Shown here one piece after another: positions 26,591 to 35,900 of a stretch of 64,000 bases of DNA. The number at the start of each line of letters is the position of its first letter. Position 1 is the stretch's first letter. The DNA is from Pararobbsia silviterrae. GTDB lineage: Bacteria > Pseudomonadota > Gammaproteobacteria > Burkholderiales > Burkholderiaceae. Both the position numbers and the translations under genes were made by a program. Location: positions 372,001 to 436,000 of the forward strand of contig NZ_RBZU01000003.1 in assembly GCF_003628125.1 (NCBI RefSeq), read 5' to 3'. Under the pieces are notes generated by a model, which ran no database searches, was not told the origin of the DNA, and saw nothing but the letters and a program-made list of their open reading frames with translations.

Positions 26591-27874
26591 TCAGCCGTAA
26601 CGCGCGCGCGGCGCCTGCGCCGAGGCCGGCTCCACGTCGAGCGGACGCTCGGGCCGCATGACGAACGCGAGCACGGTCCCGATCGCCATGAGCGCCATGA
26701 GCACGACGAACGGCAAGCTCCAGTTGCCCGTGCGATCGATGATCAGGCCGCCGATGACCGGACTCACGATCGCGGCGCCGGCGGAGCCCATATTCATGAT
26801 CCCGGCCGCCGTGCCCGAATGTTTCGGCGCGATATCCATCGGCACGGCCCACATCGGACCGATCGTCATCTCGTTGAAGAAGAACCCCGCGCTGAGCGCG
26901 AGCGCCGCGCCCGGCACGCCGATATCGGGGATCAGCAGGATCGGCAGCAACGACACGAACGTGAGCATCATGCAGACCGCGACCATGACGTTGCGCGCGA
27001 TGCGCAGACTGCCCGTGCGCTTGAGCAAGTAATCGGTGAGCTCGCCGCCGAGCCAGTCGCCGACGACGCCCGCGAAGAAGACGCTCGCCGCGAACCACGC
27101 CGACTTGCCGAGGTTCATATGGTGGCTTTGCTGGAAGTACTGCGGGATCCAGGTCAGGAACATCCAGAGCACCCAGCCGTAGCAGAAATAAACGACCGTG
27201 ACGGGCAGCATGCGGCGCAACAGCCGTCCCCAGGGCACCGGGGTGCGCTCGCGCGCGCCGCTGTAGACGGGCAGCGTGTCGGCTTCGGCGTTCGAGATGC
27301 CGCGGTGCTCGCGCGGATCGTCGCGGAAATACCAGCCCCAGACGATCGCCCAGATCATGCTGATCGCGCCGACGACGAAGAACGAACCGCGCCAGTTCGT
27401 CGCGATCATGAGCCAGGTGACGAGCGGCGGCGCGACCGCGTTGCCGATCCGCGAGGCCGCATGCGTGATGCCCTGCGCCGAGCCGCGGCGCTCGGGCACC
27501 ATCCAGTTCGACATCGCGCGCGTGGCCGTCGGGAACGTCGCGCCCTCGCCGAGGCCGAGCAGCAGGCGCGCGAGCACGAGCGAGACGATGCCGGACGCGA
27601 ACCCCGTGAGGATCGTCGCACCCGCCCAGGCGACCGCGCAGACCGTCAGCGTGCGGCGCGGACCGAAGCGGTCGCCGAGCCATCCGCCGAAAATCTGGAT
27701 CACCAGGTACGGGTACGCGAACGCGGAAAACACAAAGCCGATCTGCGTATGCGACAGGCCGAACTCGGGGCCGAATTGCGCGGCCGCGGTACTGACGTTG
27801 ACGCGATCGACGTACGTGATGCAGTACATCACGCTGAGCAGCACAAGCACCTTCGTCGTGACACGGCGAAACAT
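26591..27874 (-). CDS. MFS transporter, anion:cation symporter (ACS) type
   Basis: A 427-residue, 12-segment permease. ACS-family features are the start LLSVMYCITYVDRVNVSTAAAQ, GWLGDRFGPRRTLTV (motif A) and LLGLGEGATFPTATRAMSNW. Relatives carry sugar acids, phthalate, hydroxyphenylacetate and similar carboxylates. It is last in a three-gene leftward unit, 37 bases after the hydratase-like gene, and is probably the uptake permease for the compound degraded by that unit. The substrate is not known. Confidence 0.93.
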   Translation of the reverse strand: MFRRVTTKVLVLLSVMYCITYVDRVNVSTAAAQFGPEFGLSHTQIGFVFSAFAYPYLVIQIFGGWLGDRFGPRRTLTVCAVAWAGATILTGFASGIVSLVLARLLLGLGEGATFPTATRAMSNWMVPERRGSAQGITHAASRIGNAVAPPLVTWLMIATNWRGSFFVVGAISMIWAIVWGWYFRDDPREHRGISNAEADTLPVYSGARERTPVPWGRLLRRMLPVTVVYFCYGWVLWMFLTWIPQYFQQSHHMNLGKSAWFAASVFFAGVVGDWLGGELTDYLLKRTGSLRIARNVMVAVCMMLTFVSLLPILLIPDIGVPGAALALSAGFFFNEMTIGPMWAVPMDIAPKHSGTAAGIMNMGSAGAAIVSPVIGGLIIDRTGNWSLPFVVLMALMAIGTVLAFVMRPERPLDVEPASAQAPRARYG

Positions 27875-27911
27875 CTTGAACTCCCGTATGGGTCGGCCGC
27901 TGCGCGGGCCG

Positions 27912-28670
27912 TTACGCTAGCGTGTAGTCGACCTTGCCGATGCCCTCGATGACGCCGTGCACGGCGCCGGGCGAATCGATGGCTCGGCAGCCCGTGTACG
28001 AGCCCGCCGTCAGGATCTGGCCCGCGCCGATCGTGCGGCCGCGCGCGAGCGCATCGCGTACGAGCCAGACGACGACGCGGCGCGGATCGCCGCACGGATT
28101 GCGCGCGACGCCGCTGAAGATCGTCTGATCGCCTGCGCGGAACTCGACGCGCGGCGCGACGAATTCGATATCGGCGCGGTACGGCACGCCCTGGCCGACG
28201 ATCAGCGCGCCGTTGTTCTGCAGATCGGCGAGCTGCGCGAGCTTCGAGATCGCGTTGCGGTTCGTGAAGCGGCTCGCGACGATTTCACTCGTCACGTGCA
28301 CGGTCGCGATGCGCGCGAGGATCGCCGCATCGTCGAGCGCCGCGAACGACGCATCGATCGCGTCGCCGAAGCGGAATGCGATCTCGAGTTCAAGACCGAC
28401 GATCGCCGATGCCTTGAAAGGCAGCATCACGCCGTCGTCGAAGATCGCATTCGCGGGCAACGGCGAGCATTGCGGCTCGGCCTCGGGCGTGCTCGCGCCG
28501 ATCTTGTAGCCGCCCGCGCCGCCGAGCGCGGCGATCGTGATGTGTTGGGCGACGTAGGCCTGGTCCTTGGATTCGGGCACGAGTGCCTCGTCCAGCGTGT
28601 CGAGCGTCGTGTGCGCGCGGCGTGCTTCGAGCAGCCGCGTCGCGAGGCGCTGCATCCGATCGTCGGTCAT
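27912..28670 (-). CDS. 2-Keto-4-pentenoate hydratase/FAH-fold family protein
   Basis: A 252-residue member of the hydratase/decarboxylase branch of the fumarylacetoacetate hydrolase superfamily (MhpD, HpaH, DmpH/E relatives). Features are GGAGGYKIGASTPEAEPQCS, GLELEIAFRFGD (metal-binding acidic pair) and the C-terminal GQILTAGSYTGCRAIDSPGAV. Known relatives hydrate or decarboxylate 2-oxo-4-enoates. Start ATG overlaps the stop of the aminotransferase gene by four bases (ATGA), so the two are translationally coupled. Which reaction it carries out here is open. Confidence 0.88.
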   Translation of the reverse strand: MTDDRMQRLATRLLEARRAHTTLDTLDEALVPESKDQAYVAQHITIAALGGAGGYKIGASTPEAEPQCSPLPANAIFDDGVMLPFKASAIVGLELEIAFRFGDAIDASFAALDDAAILARIATVHVTSEIVASRFTNRNAISKLAQLADLQNNGALIVGQGVPYRADIEFVAPRVEFRAGDQTIFSGVARNPCGDPRRVVVWLVRDALARGRTIGAGQILTAGSYTGCRAIDSPGAVHGVIEGIGKVDYTLA

Positions 28671-29869
28671 TGTCCAGCCGTCTCCGCGAGATAGTCGATC
28701 GCGGCCTGCACGCCGCCGCGCTGATGCGGCACGCCGGCCTTGATGAAGCCGGCTTCGACGCCCGCGAGCGTCCCCAATAGCGTGAGGTCGTTGAAATCGC
28801 CGAGGTGTCCGATGCGGAACACCCAGCCCGATACTTTGCCGAGCCCCTGCCCGAGCGACATATTGAAGTGTTCGAGCACGATGCGGCGGAACGCATCCGC
28901 GTCGTGACGCTTGCCGTTGCCGTCTTCAGGCATGACAACCGCCGTGAGCACGGGGCTGTATTCGTCTTCGTTCAAACACAGGACCTCGAGCCCCCAGGCG
29001 CGGACTGCGCGCCGTGTCGCTTCGCCATGCCGCCGGTGGCGCGCGAACACGCGATCGAGGCCCTCCTCGAGCAGCATGTCGCACGCCTCGGCCAAACCAT
29101 AAAGCAGATTCGTCGCGGGCGTATAGGGCCAGAAACCCTTCTCGTTCATCGCGAGGATCTCTTCCCAACCCCAATAGGCCTTGGGCAGCGTCGCCTGTTT
29201 CGACGCTTCGAGCGCCTTGGCCGAGACGGCATTGAAACTGAGTCCGGGCGGCAGCATGAGGCCCTTCTGCGAGCCGCTGACGGTCACGTCGACGCCCCAG
29301 GCGTCATGCCGATAGTCGGCCGATCCGAGACCCGAAATCGTGTCGACGAGCAGCAGCGCCGGATGCTTGGCGCGATCGATCGCGGCGCGCACGGCCGCGA
29401 TATCCGACGTGACGCCTGTCGAGGTCTCGTTGTGCACGACGCAGACCGCCTTGATGCGGTGCGCCGTATCGGCCACGAGGCGCGCCTCGATGCGCGATGC
29501 ATCGACGCCGTGACGCCAGTCGCCCTCGATGAGTTCGGCGTTCAAGCCGAGCTTGTCGGCGAGCTTCTTCCAAAGCGTCGCGAACTGGCCCGTCTCGTAC
29601 ATCAGCACGTCGTCGCCGGCCGACAAGGTATTGACGAGCGCCGCTTCCCACGCGCCCGTCCCCGACGACGGATAAATCACGACCGGCTGCTCGGTTTTAA
29701 ATATCTGCTGAATCGAGGCGAGTACTTTCTTTCCCAATGCCTGAAACTCCGGACCCCGATGATCGATGGTCGGATAATCCATTGCACGTAGAATGCGATC
29801 GGGAACCGCGCTCGGTCCCGGTATTTGGAGAAAATGCCGGCCACTCGGGTGGGAATTTAGTTTCAGCAT
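28667..29869 (-). CDS. Class V aminotransferase (serine/alanine-glyoxylate aminotransferase type)
   Basis: A 400-residue PLP enzyme. It starts GRHFLQIPGPSAVPDRILRA, has the IYPSSGTGAWEAAL phosphate-binding region, LVDTISGLGS with the cofactor aspartate, and the PLP lysine in SGSQKGLMLPPG. This is the SgaA/AGXT/PucG group, which uses glyoxylate as amino acceptor. Start ATG at 29867-29869 (MLKLNSHPSG) is preferred over an upstream in-frame start at 29911, which would lie in the putative GntR operator. First gene of a leftward unit with a hydratase-like protein and an ACS permease, divergent from a GntR regulator. A dedicated serine cycle role is unlikely in this context. Confidence 0.92.
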   Translation of the reverse strand: MLKLNSHPSGRHFLQIPGPSAVPDRILRAMDYPTIDHRGPEFQALGKKVLASIQQIFKTEQPVVIYPSSGTGAWEAALVNTLSAGDDVLMYETGQFATLWKKLADKLGLNAELIEGDWRHGVDASRIEARLVADTAHRIKAVCVVHNETSTGVTSDIAAVRAAIDRAKHPALLLVDTISGLGSADYRHDAWGVDVTVSGSQKGLMLPPGLSFNAVSAKALEASKQATLPKAYWGWEEILAMNEKGFWPYTPATNLLYGLAEACDMLLEEGLDRVFARHRRHGEATRRAVRAWGLEVLCLNEDEYSPVLTAVVMPEDGNGKRHDADAFRRIVLEHFNMSLGQGLGKVSGWVFRIGHLGDFNDLTLLGTLAGVEAGFIKAGVPHQRGGVQAAIDYLAETAGQ

Positions 29870-29885
29870 GGTTCCTCGATACGAA

Positions 29886-29911
29886 ATGGTATTTTGTATT
29901 TGGCATACCAT
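29886..29911. promoter_or_regulatory. Putative GntR (FadR/FCD-type) operator
   Basis: Dyad ATGGTAT-N12-ATACCAT, with TGGCATACCA forming the right half in the TGG-N4-CCA style of FCD-type GntR sites. It lies in the 164-base AT-rich gap between the divergent aminotransferase and GntR genes, 16 bases before the aminotransferase start. Confidence 0.6.
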
Positions 29912-30033
29912 ACTCGCGGACTATGTCGTTTGCAATCGCACCACGGTGTCGGCGCATGACGTGCGGCGGATAGACGCCCGCCATCTCGCGCCCTTAGTAT
30001 TATTCGTCACATCCGATTCGAATCGAGCCCAAC

Positions 30034-30780
30034 ATGACCGAAAACGGCATACAGAATCCCAATCTGAAGGGTGTCAGTAAGACCGCGGAATTCGAAGCGG
30101 CGCTCGAAGGCATTCGCGGCGTCACGATCGAGCGGCCCGTGCTGCACGCCGCGGTCACGAAGACGCTGCGCAAGCTCATCGTCGAGGGCACCTTGCCGCC
30201 GGGCACGCGGCTCAACGAGCGCGATCTGTGCGCCTCGCTCGGCGTATCGCGCACGCCGCTGCGCGAGGCGCTCAAGGCGCTTGCCGCCGAAGGGCTGATC
30301 GAGCATCAGCCCAATCGCGGCGCGGTCGTGCCCGTGCTCAGCGAGGCCGACATCATCGATGCGTTCGATTTGCTCGGCTGTCTCGAAGGGTTTGCGGGTG
30401 AACTCGCATGTTCGAAGATCACCGCCGAACAATTGACCGACATCAAGAGCCTGCATGCGTCGATGGTCGCCTGTTATGCGCGCGTCGATTTGCCCGGTTA
30501 TTACGCGCTGAATCAGCAGATACACGAGCGCATCAACGAAATCGCGGGCAATTCGACGTTGCGGCAAACCTATCAATCGGTCAACCGGCGGCTTCAGGCT
30601 TTACGTTTCCGTTCGAATCACGATTCGAAGAAGTGGCAACGCGCGGTGTCCGATCATGAAAAGATGATTGCCGCGCTCGAAGCACGCGACGGCGCCATGA
30701 TGTCGGCGATTCTGCGTTCGCATTTGAACGAAAAGAAAGAAGCCGTACTCGCGGCCATGCGCACGGTCGCCGCGGCCTGA
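30034..30780 (+). CDS. GntR-family regulator, FadR/FCD subfamily
   Basis: A 248-residue regulator. The N-terminal winged HTH contains the hallmark LIVEGTLPPGTRLNERDLC and LGVSRTPLREALKALAAEGL. The C-terminal all-helical FCD ligand-binding domain follows, with the metal-coordinating His-bearing helices (LNQQIHERINEIAGN and SDHEKMIAALEARD). Divergent from the aminotransferase/hydratase/permease unit, with a matching dyad in between, so it most likely represses that unit until its substrate or an intermediate binds. Confidence 0.93.
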   Translation: MTENGIQNPNLKGVSKTAEFEAALEGIRGVTIERPVLHAAVTKTLRKLIVEGTLPPGTRLNERDLCASLGVSRTPLREALKALAAEGLIEHQPNRGAVVPVLSEADIIDAFDLLGCLEGFAGELACSKITAEQLTDIKSLHASMVACYARVDLPGYYALNQQIHERINEIAGNSTLRQTYQSVNRRLQALRFRSNHDSKKWQRAVSDHEKMIAALEARDGAMMSAILRSHLNEKKEAVLAAMRTVAAA

Positions 30781-30864
30781 GCGTCGAGCGCGGCGCGGGC
30801 TATCCGGACGGCCGCCGGCGTCCGGTGAGCGCGGCATCCCGCACCCGCGCGGCGCGATCCGAGC

Positions 30865-31683
30865 CTAACGCGCGTTGGTCTGGAGCAGCGACAGGAATTC
30901 GCGGCGCAGCACCGAGTCACGCAGGAACGAGCCGCGCATCACGCTGTTGACCATCTTCGATTGATTGTCTTTCACGCCGCGCCAGTGCATGCAGTAGTGA
31001 TCGGCTTCGAGCACGACGGCCAGGCCGTCGGGTTGGAGCTTGTCCTCGAGCAGATCCGCGAGCTGCGCGACCGCCTCTTCCTGAATCTGCGGCCGGCTCA
31101 GCACCCAGTCCATGAGCCGCGCGTACTTCGACAGTCCGATCAGGTTCGAATGCTCGTTGGGCATCACGCCGATCCATACGCGTCCGATGATCGGGCACAG
31201 GTGATGGGAACAGGCGCTGCGCACGGTCATCGGTCCGACGATCATGAGTTCGTTGAGCGCGGCGACGTTCGGGAACGAGGTCACGGGCGGCGGCGCCTGA
31301 TACCGTCCGCTGAACACTTCGCGGATAAACATCTTCGCGACGCGGCGCGCGGTGTCCTGCGTGTTGTGATCGTTCTCGATATCGATGACGAGGCTCTCGA
31401 GCACGCCGCGCATCTTTGACTCGACCTCTTGCTGGAGTCCGTCGAGCTCGCCCTCGCGGATAAAGTCGGCGATATTGTCGTTCGCGAAATAGCGGCCCTG
31501 CGCGCGCTCGACGCGGGCGCGGATGCGCACCGACAACGGCGTGCCTTCGTCTTCGTGCGCGTCGGGGGCTTCGGCGGCAGGCGCGGAATGCTGCGTGCCG
31601 GGGGCTTCGGCGGCAGGCGCGGGGCGCTGCGTGTCGGGAGCTTCGGCGTCGGCCTGGGGCGCGATCGTCTTCGCGTCGTCCAT
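30865..31683 (-). CDS. folE: GTP cyclohydrolase I with a repeat-expanded N-terminus
   Basis: Converts GTP to 7,8-dihydroneopterin triphosphate, the first step of folate (and pterin) synthesis. The 272 residues include a normal catalytic domain (about 90-270) with the zinc motif ACSHHLCPIIG and the second cysteine in LEADHYCMHWRG. The first 60 residues are an acidic Ala/Pro/Glu extension built from 12-residue repeats that the enzyme does not need. ATG at 31681-31683 is chosen; longer in-frame readings extend over the neighbouring formyltransferase gene and are shadows. Divergent from that gene across a 300-base gap. Confidence 0.94.
   Translation of the reverse strand: MDDAKTIAPQADAEAPDTQRPAPAAEAPGTQHSAPAAEAPDAHEDEGTPLSVRIRARVERAQGRYFANDNIADFIREGELDGLQQEVESKMRGVLESLVIDIENDHNTQDTARRVAKMFIREVFSGRYQAPPPVTSFPNVAALNELMIVGPMTVRSACSHHLCPIIGRVWIGVMPNEHSNLIGLSKYARLMDWVLSRPQIQEEAVAQLADLLEDKLQPDGLAVVLEADHYCMHWRGVKDNQSKMVNSVMRGSFLRDSVLRREFLSLLQTNAR
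31564..31650. repeat. 36-base tandem repeat in the folE 5' coding region
   Basis: Units at 31564-31599 and 31600-31635 start gggggcttcggcggcaggcg and are nearly identical, followed by a partial third unit from 31636. They encode 12-residue repeats (APAAEAPGTQHS and variants) in the FolE N-terminal extension. Confidence 0.8.
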
Positions 31684-31983
31684 CTGATGGTCCTCGGTAA
31701 CCTTGCCGGCACATCGATGCGCCGGCCAATCCCACATGCTATCCGGCACGCGTGCCGGGGTCAAAATGCGGGGAACGTTCCGCTGATGCGGAGGTTTGCT
31801 GCATTGGCCACCCGCTCGATGGCCATTGCAAGCACAATCTGACTGTAACGCCCAGCAATATGCACCCTCTTTGTCATTCGTGCTTGAGCGGGCACAGTGC
31901 GCTTTTCCGTTTGCACGGTGCGTCCCGCTTGCGTGGCCCGCCAAGCACGGCTTACAACTCGCCTCATTGCCGCTTGCCCGCCC
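31684..31983. other. 300-base divergent region between folE and the formyltransferase gene
   Basis: No gene is supported. Two perfect palindromes lie in it: CCGGCACGCGTGCCGG (31743-31758) and GGAACGTTCC (31772-31781). They may be operators or hairpins within the leaders of the divergent genes. The rest shows no recognised element. Confidence 0.55.
31743..31758. promoter_or_regulatory. 16-base perfect palindrome upstream of folE
   Basis: CCGGCACGCGTGCCGG, 60 bases upstream of the folE start codon and in the divergent region. A second perfect palindrome, GGAACGTTCC, follows 13 bases later. Function as an operator is inferred from symmetry and position only. Confidence 0.35.
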
Positions 31984-32838
31984 ATGCGCTTTGCCATTGC
32001 CACCGTTCCACGCTATCAGGTCGTGCTCAATGCATTCGTCGAAGCCGGGTGGGAGCCCGTCAAGATCTTCTCGACGAATCTGCTGTCGACGCTCGAAAGC
32101 AATTCCGTGCTGCTTGACCGCGCCGAACGGCTGCGCGTGCCGATCCAGCTTTCGAAGATCGAGCCGCGCGATCTGGAAGCCCTCGCGCAGGCCGGATGCA
32201 CGACGCTCGTCGTCGCCGGTCATCCGTGGCGCATTCCCGAGTGGCGCCCGCATCTGCAATACGCGGTCAACTTCCATCCGTCGCCCCTGCCCGAGGCGCG
32301 CGGACCTTACCCGCATTGCCGTGCGATCCGCGAACGGCGTCGCGAGTGGGGCATCAGTTGCCACAAGATCGAGACGAGCTTCGACACGGGCGACGTGCTC
32401 GCGCAATCGCGATTCGCGATGCACGCGAACGAGACGCACGAGACGCTCGATCTCAAGATCCAGTTCGCGATGGCGGTCGTCGCGCTCGACATCGCGCGCG
32501 ACCTGCCGAAGCACTGGGCGGCGGCCAAACCGCAGCAAGGCGGCGATTACTGGCCGTTCGACAGCGACGCGGATCGCACGCTCGATTTCACGCAGAGCGT
32601 CGACGAGGTCATGCTGAAGGTCCGCGCATGCGGCCTGCTCGAATGCATGGCGACGGTCGAGCAGCAAAAGATCCATATCTCGCGCGCCGAGGGATGGGTC
32701 CAGGCCCACGGCTTCCCGCCGGGCACGCTCGTGCATCGAAACGGCAAACATCTCGTCGTCGCGGCGGCCGACGGATTCATTGCGCTGCTCGAGTGGAGCA
32801 CGTTGTCGCTCAACGAACGGCGTGTGCACCATCGCTGA
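31984..32838 (+). CDS. Orphan formyltransferase-family protein
   Basis: A 284-residue protein with the formyltransferase fold. The catalytic triad of methionyl-tRNA formyltransferase is present with identical spacing: Asn96 and His98 (VNFHPSPLP) and Asp134 (SFDTGD), 38 residues from Asn to Asp as in E. coli Fmt (106, 108, 144). The C-terminal region (about 205-284) has a short OB-like Fmt_C resemblance. It is not next to def or rsmB, the usual partners of fmt, and no sugar-modification genes are near. It probably transfers formyl from 10-formyl-tetrahydrofolate to an unknown amine. ATG at 31984 gives MRFAIATVPRYQVV. Confidence 0.82.
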   Translation: MRFAIATVPRYQVVLNAFVEAGWEPVKIFSTNLLSTLESNSVLLDRAERLRVPIQLSKIEPRDLEALAQAGCTTLVVAGHPWRIPEWRPHLQYAVNFHPSPLPEARGPYPHCRAIRERRREWGISCHKIETSFDTGDVLAQSRFAMHANETHETLDLKIQFAMAVVALDIARDLPKHWAAAKPQQGGDYWPFDSDADRTLDFTQSVDEVMLKVRACGLLECMATVEQQKIHISRAEGWVQAHGFPPGTLVHRNGKHLVVAAADGFIALLEWSTLSLNERRVHHR

Positions 32839-32939
32839 CGGATTGCGCGCGCACGACATGATACGCGCGCGATGGCGCCAATCGCACGATGCACCGATCG
32901 CTTGCGTGCGCTTGGCCGCGCGACGTTCGGTCCAGCAGA

Positions 32940-35900
32940 CTAGATCCAGGCGTTTGTGCGTGGAACGGCGAGCACCGCCGCGGCATTGGACGGTGGCGTG
33001 AAGAGGCCGCCCTGCGGCACATCGAACGACGCCATCGCCTCGACCAGGGTGTCGACCAGCTCACTGCGCAGCACGTCTCGGTCCGCTGTGTAGACGATCT
33101 CAATACGATGATCGGCCCCGCCGTACCAGTCCTTGACCGTCTGCCGATCGGCGGTGCCCGCGACACGGATCTCGAGATCCGCGCCGACGCGCCAAAACCA
33201 GAGGTCCTCGCTCGATATCCCTTCGCCATACCGAATCATGTCGACATTGCCGGTCGTGCCGTCGAAATCGATGATCGTGTCTTCGCCCGAGCCGCGCTCA
33301 AACGAGTACGTGTCGTTACCCGCTCCACCGATCAGCACATCGTTGCCCGCTCCACCATGGAGTCTGTTGTCGCCGCGATTGCCGACAATCCGGTTATCGA
33401 GCGCATTTCCCGTCGCGTCGATGTCTTCGTCCCAGAGCTTGATCGGATCCTTCGTGTAGATCGCATGGGCATTCGGCACATTCGCGGCCGCGCGGAAATC
33501 GCCGATTGCGACGAATCGCGTCATGTCGCGCACGCGACCGCGCCCCGAATCCGCGATGTAGAAGCCCGCAAGCGCGCCCGTTTTGGCATCGCATGCGACA
33601 CCGGTCACTGTCACGACGTGGTCCGCCTTCGCGCGCCGCGCCGACCCGGCCGTGCCCCACAGGGTGTTCGAGTCCACGCCGACGACAACGCCGCGCCCCC
33701 CTTTGATGAGATTCGCGATCGCCTGTTCGTCGTAGCCCGCAATGGTGTCGCTCCGAATGCCGATGCTCGTCAACAACGCTTGCTGATTCGCGATATTGGA
33801 GCCGCCGCGTCGGTGTTCCGGTGTCGATTGATCCGTCTCGCACCATCCGTTTTCGATCGCGCGTTGTATGACCGTGTGTTCCGAAACGGGTCGCTTGGCC
33901 TGAACGCTGAGATTCGCGATGGCCGTCAAACCGCAGGTCCCGATATATCCGGGGACGGCATCGCCCTGCGTGTAGTCGAGTTCGTTGGCCTTCGGGTAGC
34001 CATAAACCAGCACGTCGACGCCGTCCACCACGCCCACTTCCGGCGTCACAAAATCCAGTAGCGTAAGGTTCTCGACGTGGGCGCCGAGCGTATAACGGAT
34101 TGTCGTATTGACCGTGTCGACACCCTCCGCGGCCGTCTCCACCACTCGATCGCCGAGATCGTCGACATAGTAGGTATCGTTGCCCGCGCCGCCGATCATC
34201 GTGTCCGCGCCCGTCACGCCGTCGAGTATATTGTCCTCGCGATTGCCGACGATCCGGTTGTCTGCGCTATTGCCCGTGCCGTGGATACGTGCCCCCTCGA
34301 CGAGATGGAGCGCTTCGACATGCGCGTCGAGGATGTAACTCGTGCTGCTGACGACGGTGTCGTACCCCTCGTTCTCGCGCTCGACGATGACGTCGTTGGC
34401 GCTGTTGACGATATAGCTGTCGTCGCCGAGACCGCCTCGCATATCGTCGGCACCCGCGCCACCGTCGAGATAATCGCGGCCGGACCCGCCGACAAGTCTG
34501 TCGTGACCCGCGCCGCCGTACAGCGCATCGTCGTCGGTTTCCCCGGCCGAGAGCGTTTGCTTCGTCGAATTGGTCGGCGTGAACCCGAACAGGACGTCGT
34601 CGCCGTCGCCGCCATATAGGACGTCGTCACCGGCATCCCCGAACATCCGGTCGTTGTCCGCCTCTCCGTAGAGCGCGTCGTGGCCGTCGCCGCCCTGCAA
34701 CTCGTCATGCCCGATACCGCCCCAGAGCACGTCGTGGCCCAGCCCGCCGAGGAGCAGATCGTCACCCGCGCCGCCATATAGCCAGTCATCGTCCGTCTCA
34801 CCGGCGGCGAGCGTAGCGGGCGTGTCGGCATTACCCCAGTAGCCGCCCATGACGTCGTTGCCATCCCCACCCCACATGCGATCGTTACCGGTGCCGCCGA
34901 ACAGTCTGTCCTCACCAGTGCCGCCGCTCATCGTGTCGTGCCCCGAACCGCCGTTGAGCGTGTCATTGCCGGCGTCGCCGAACAAACAGTCGTTACCGTC
35001 GTCGCCGAACAGCGTATCGTCGCCGCCTTGACCATCGATCAGATCGTGGCCGACGCCGCCGCTGGCTTCGTCGTTGCCATCGCCCGCGAACATCGTGTCG
35101 TTGTCCGATTCACCGGGCGCGAGCGCCTGTTTCGGATCGTTGGTGGCCGTGAACCCGAACAACACGTCGTCGCCCGCGCCGCCATTCAAGATGTCATCGC
35201 CGACGCCGCCAAACAAGCGGTCAGCGCCTTCGCCGCCTTCAAGTGCGTCGTCGTGTGCATCACCCACGAGCAGATCGGCCCCCCCGCCGCCGATCAGGAT
35301 ATCGTTGCCGTCGCCACCGAACAGGCGATCAATGCCCGTACCGCCGTCGAGCAGATCGGGGCCGATCCCGCCGCCAAGCTCATCGTCCCCCTCCTCGCCA
35401 TAGAGCCGATCGCCGCCGGCACCGCCGAGCAGCAGATCGTTCCCCTTGCCGCCCCAGAGCTTGTCGTTACGCTCGCTGCCGCCCATCGTGTCGTTGCCCG
35501 CGCCCGCGTAGAAATTCTGAATGAGGCTCAGGTTGAAAAGCTTGCGGTCATGAATCGCGTAATAGCGGACGTCGAATCGGTCATCGAGATCGGTGCCGAT
35601 CATCGAGCGCTGATCTTGCGAGATCCGAATCTGATTGGGCCGCCAGTACACCACGCCGATCGGCGAGCCGAACACATTCGCTTTGCCGCTCACCACCGCA
35701 TATTGGCTGACCGCAGCGGCGGGAAGGATCGGCGCGCATTTTGGGTTCGTCGGAGCCGACGCCATGCGCTCGGACAATGCACGGTATCGCGCGTTGCCTG
35801 ACGTGCGCAACGCATCGTCGTGCGCGGACAGACGGGTGAGGCCTGCACTCGCCATCGCGGCCGCGAGCGTCGTCATTTCATTGCCACGCGCGTCGTCCGT

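Noticed and set aside
28667-29911. Serine-glyoxylate aminotransferase as evidence of a serine cycle (methylotrophy)
   Set aside because: No other serine-cycle gene is present; the neighbours point to a different catabolic unit.
30865-32859. A 664-codon minus-strand frame that includes folE
   Set aside because: The extra 392 codons upstream of 31683 cover the divergent region and lie antisense to the formyltransferase gene; only the last 272 codons are FolE.
32840-32940. Possible attachment-site copy of the tRNA-Ser 3' end at the far side of the RTX locus
   Set aside because: I compared the tRNA 3' sequence with this region by eye and saw no repeat; no integrase is present.
34164-35504. Repeat array resembling a tandem DNA repeat or CRISPR-like periodicity
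   Set aside because: The periodicity is that of RTX nonapeptide codons within one open frame; there are no identical repeats with unique spacers.
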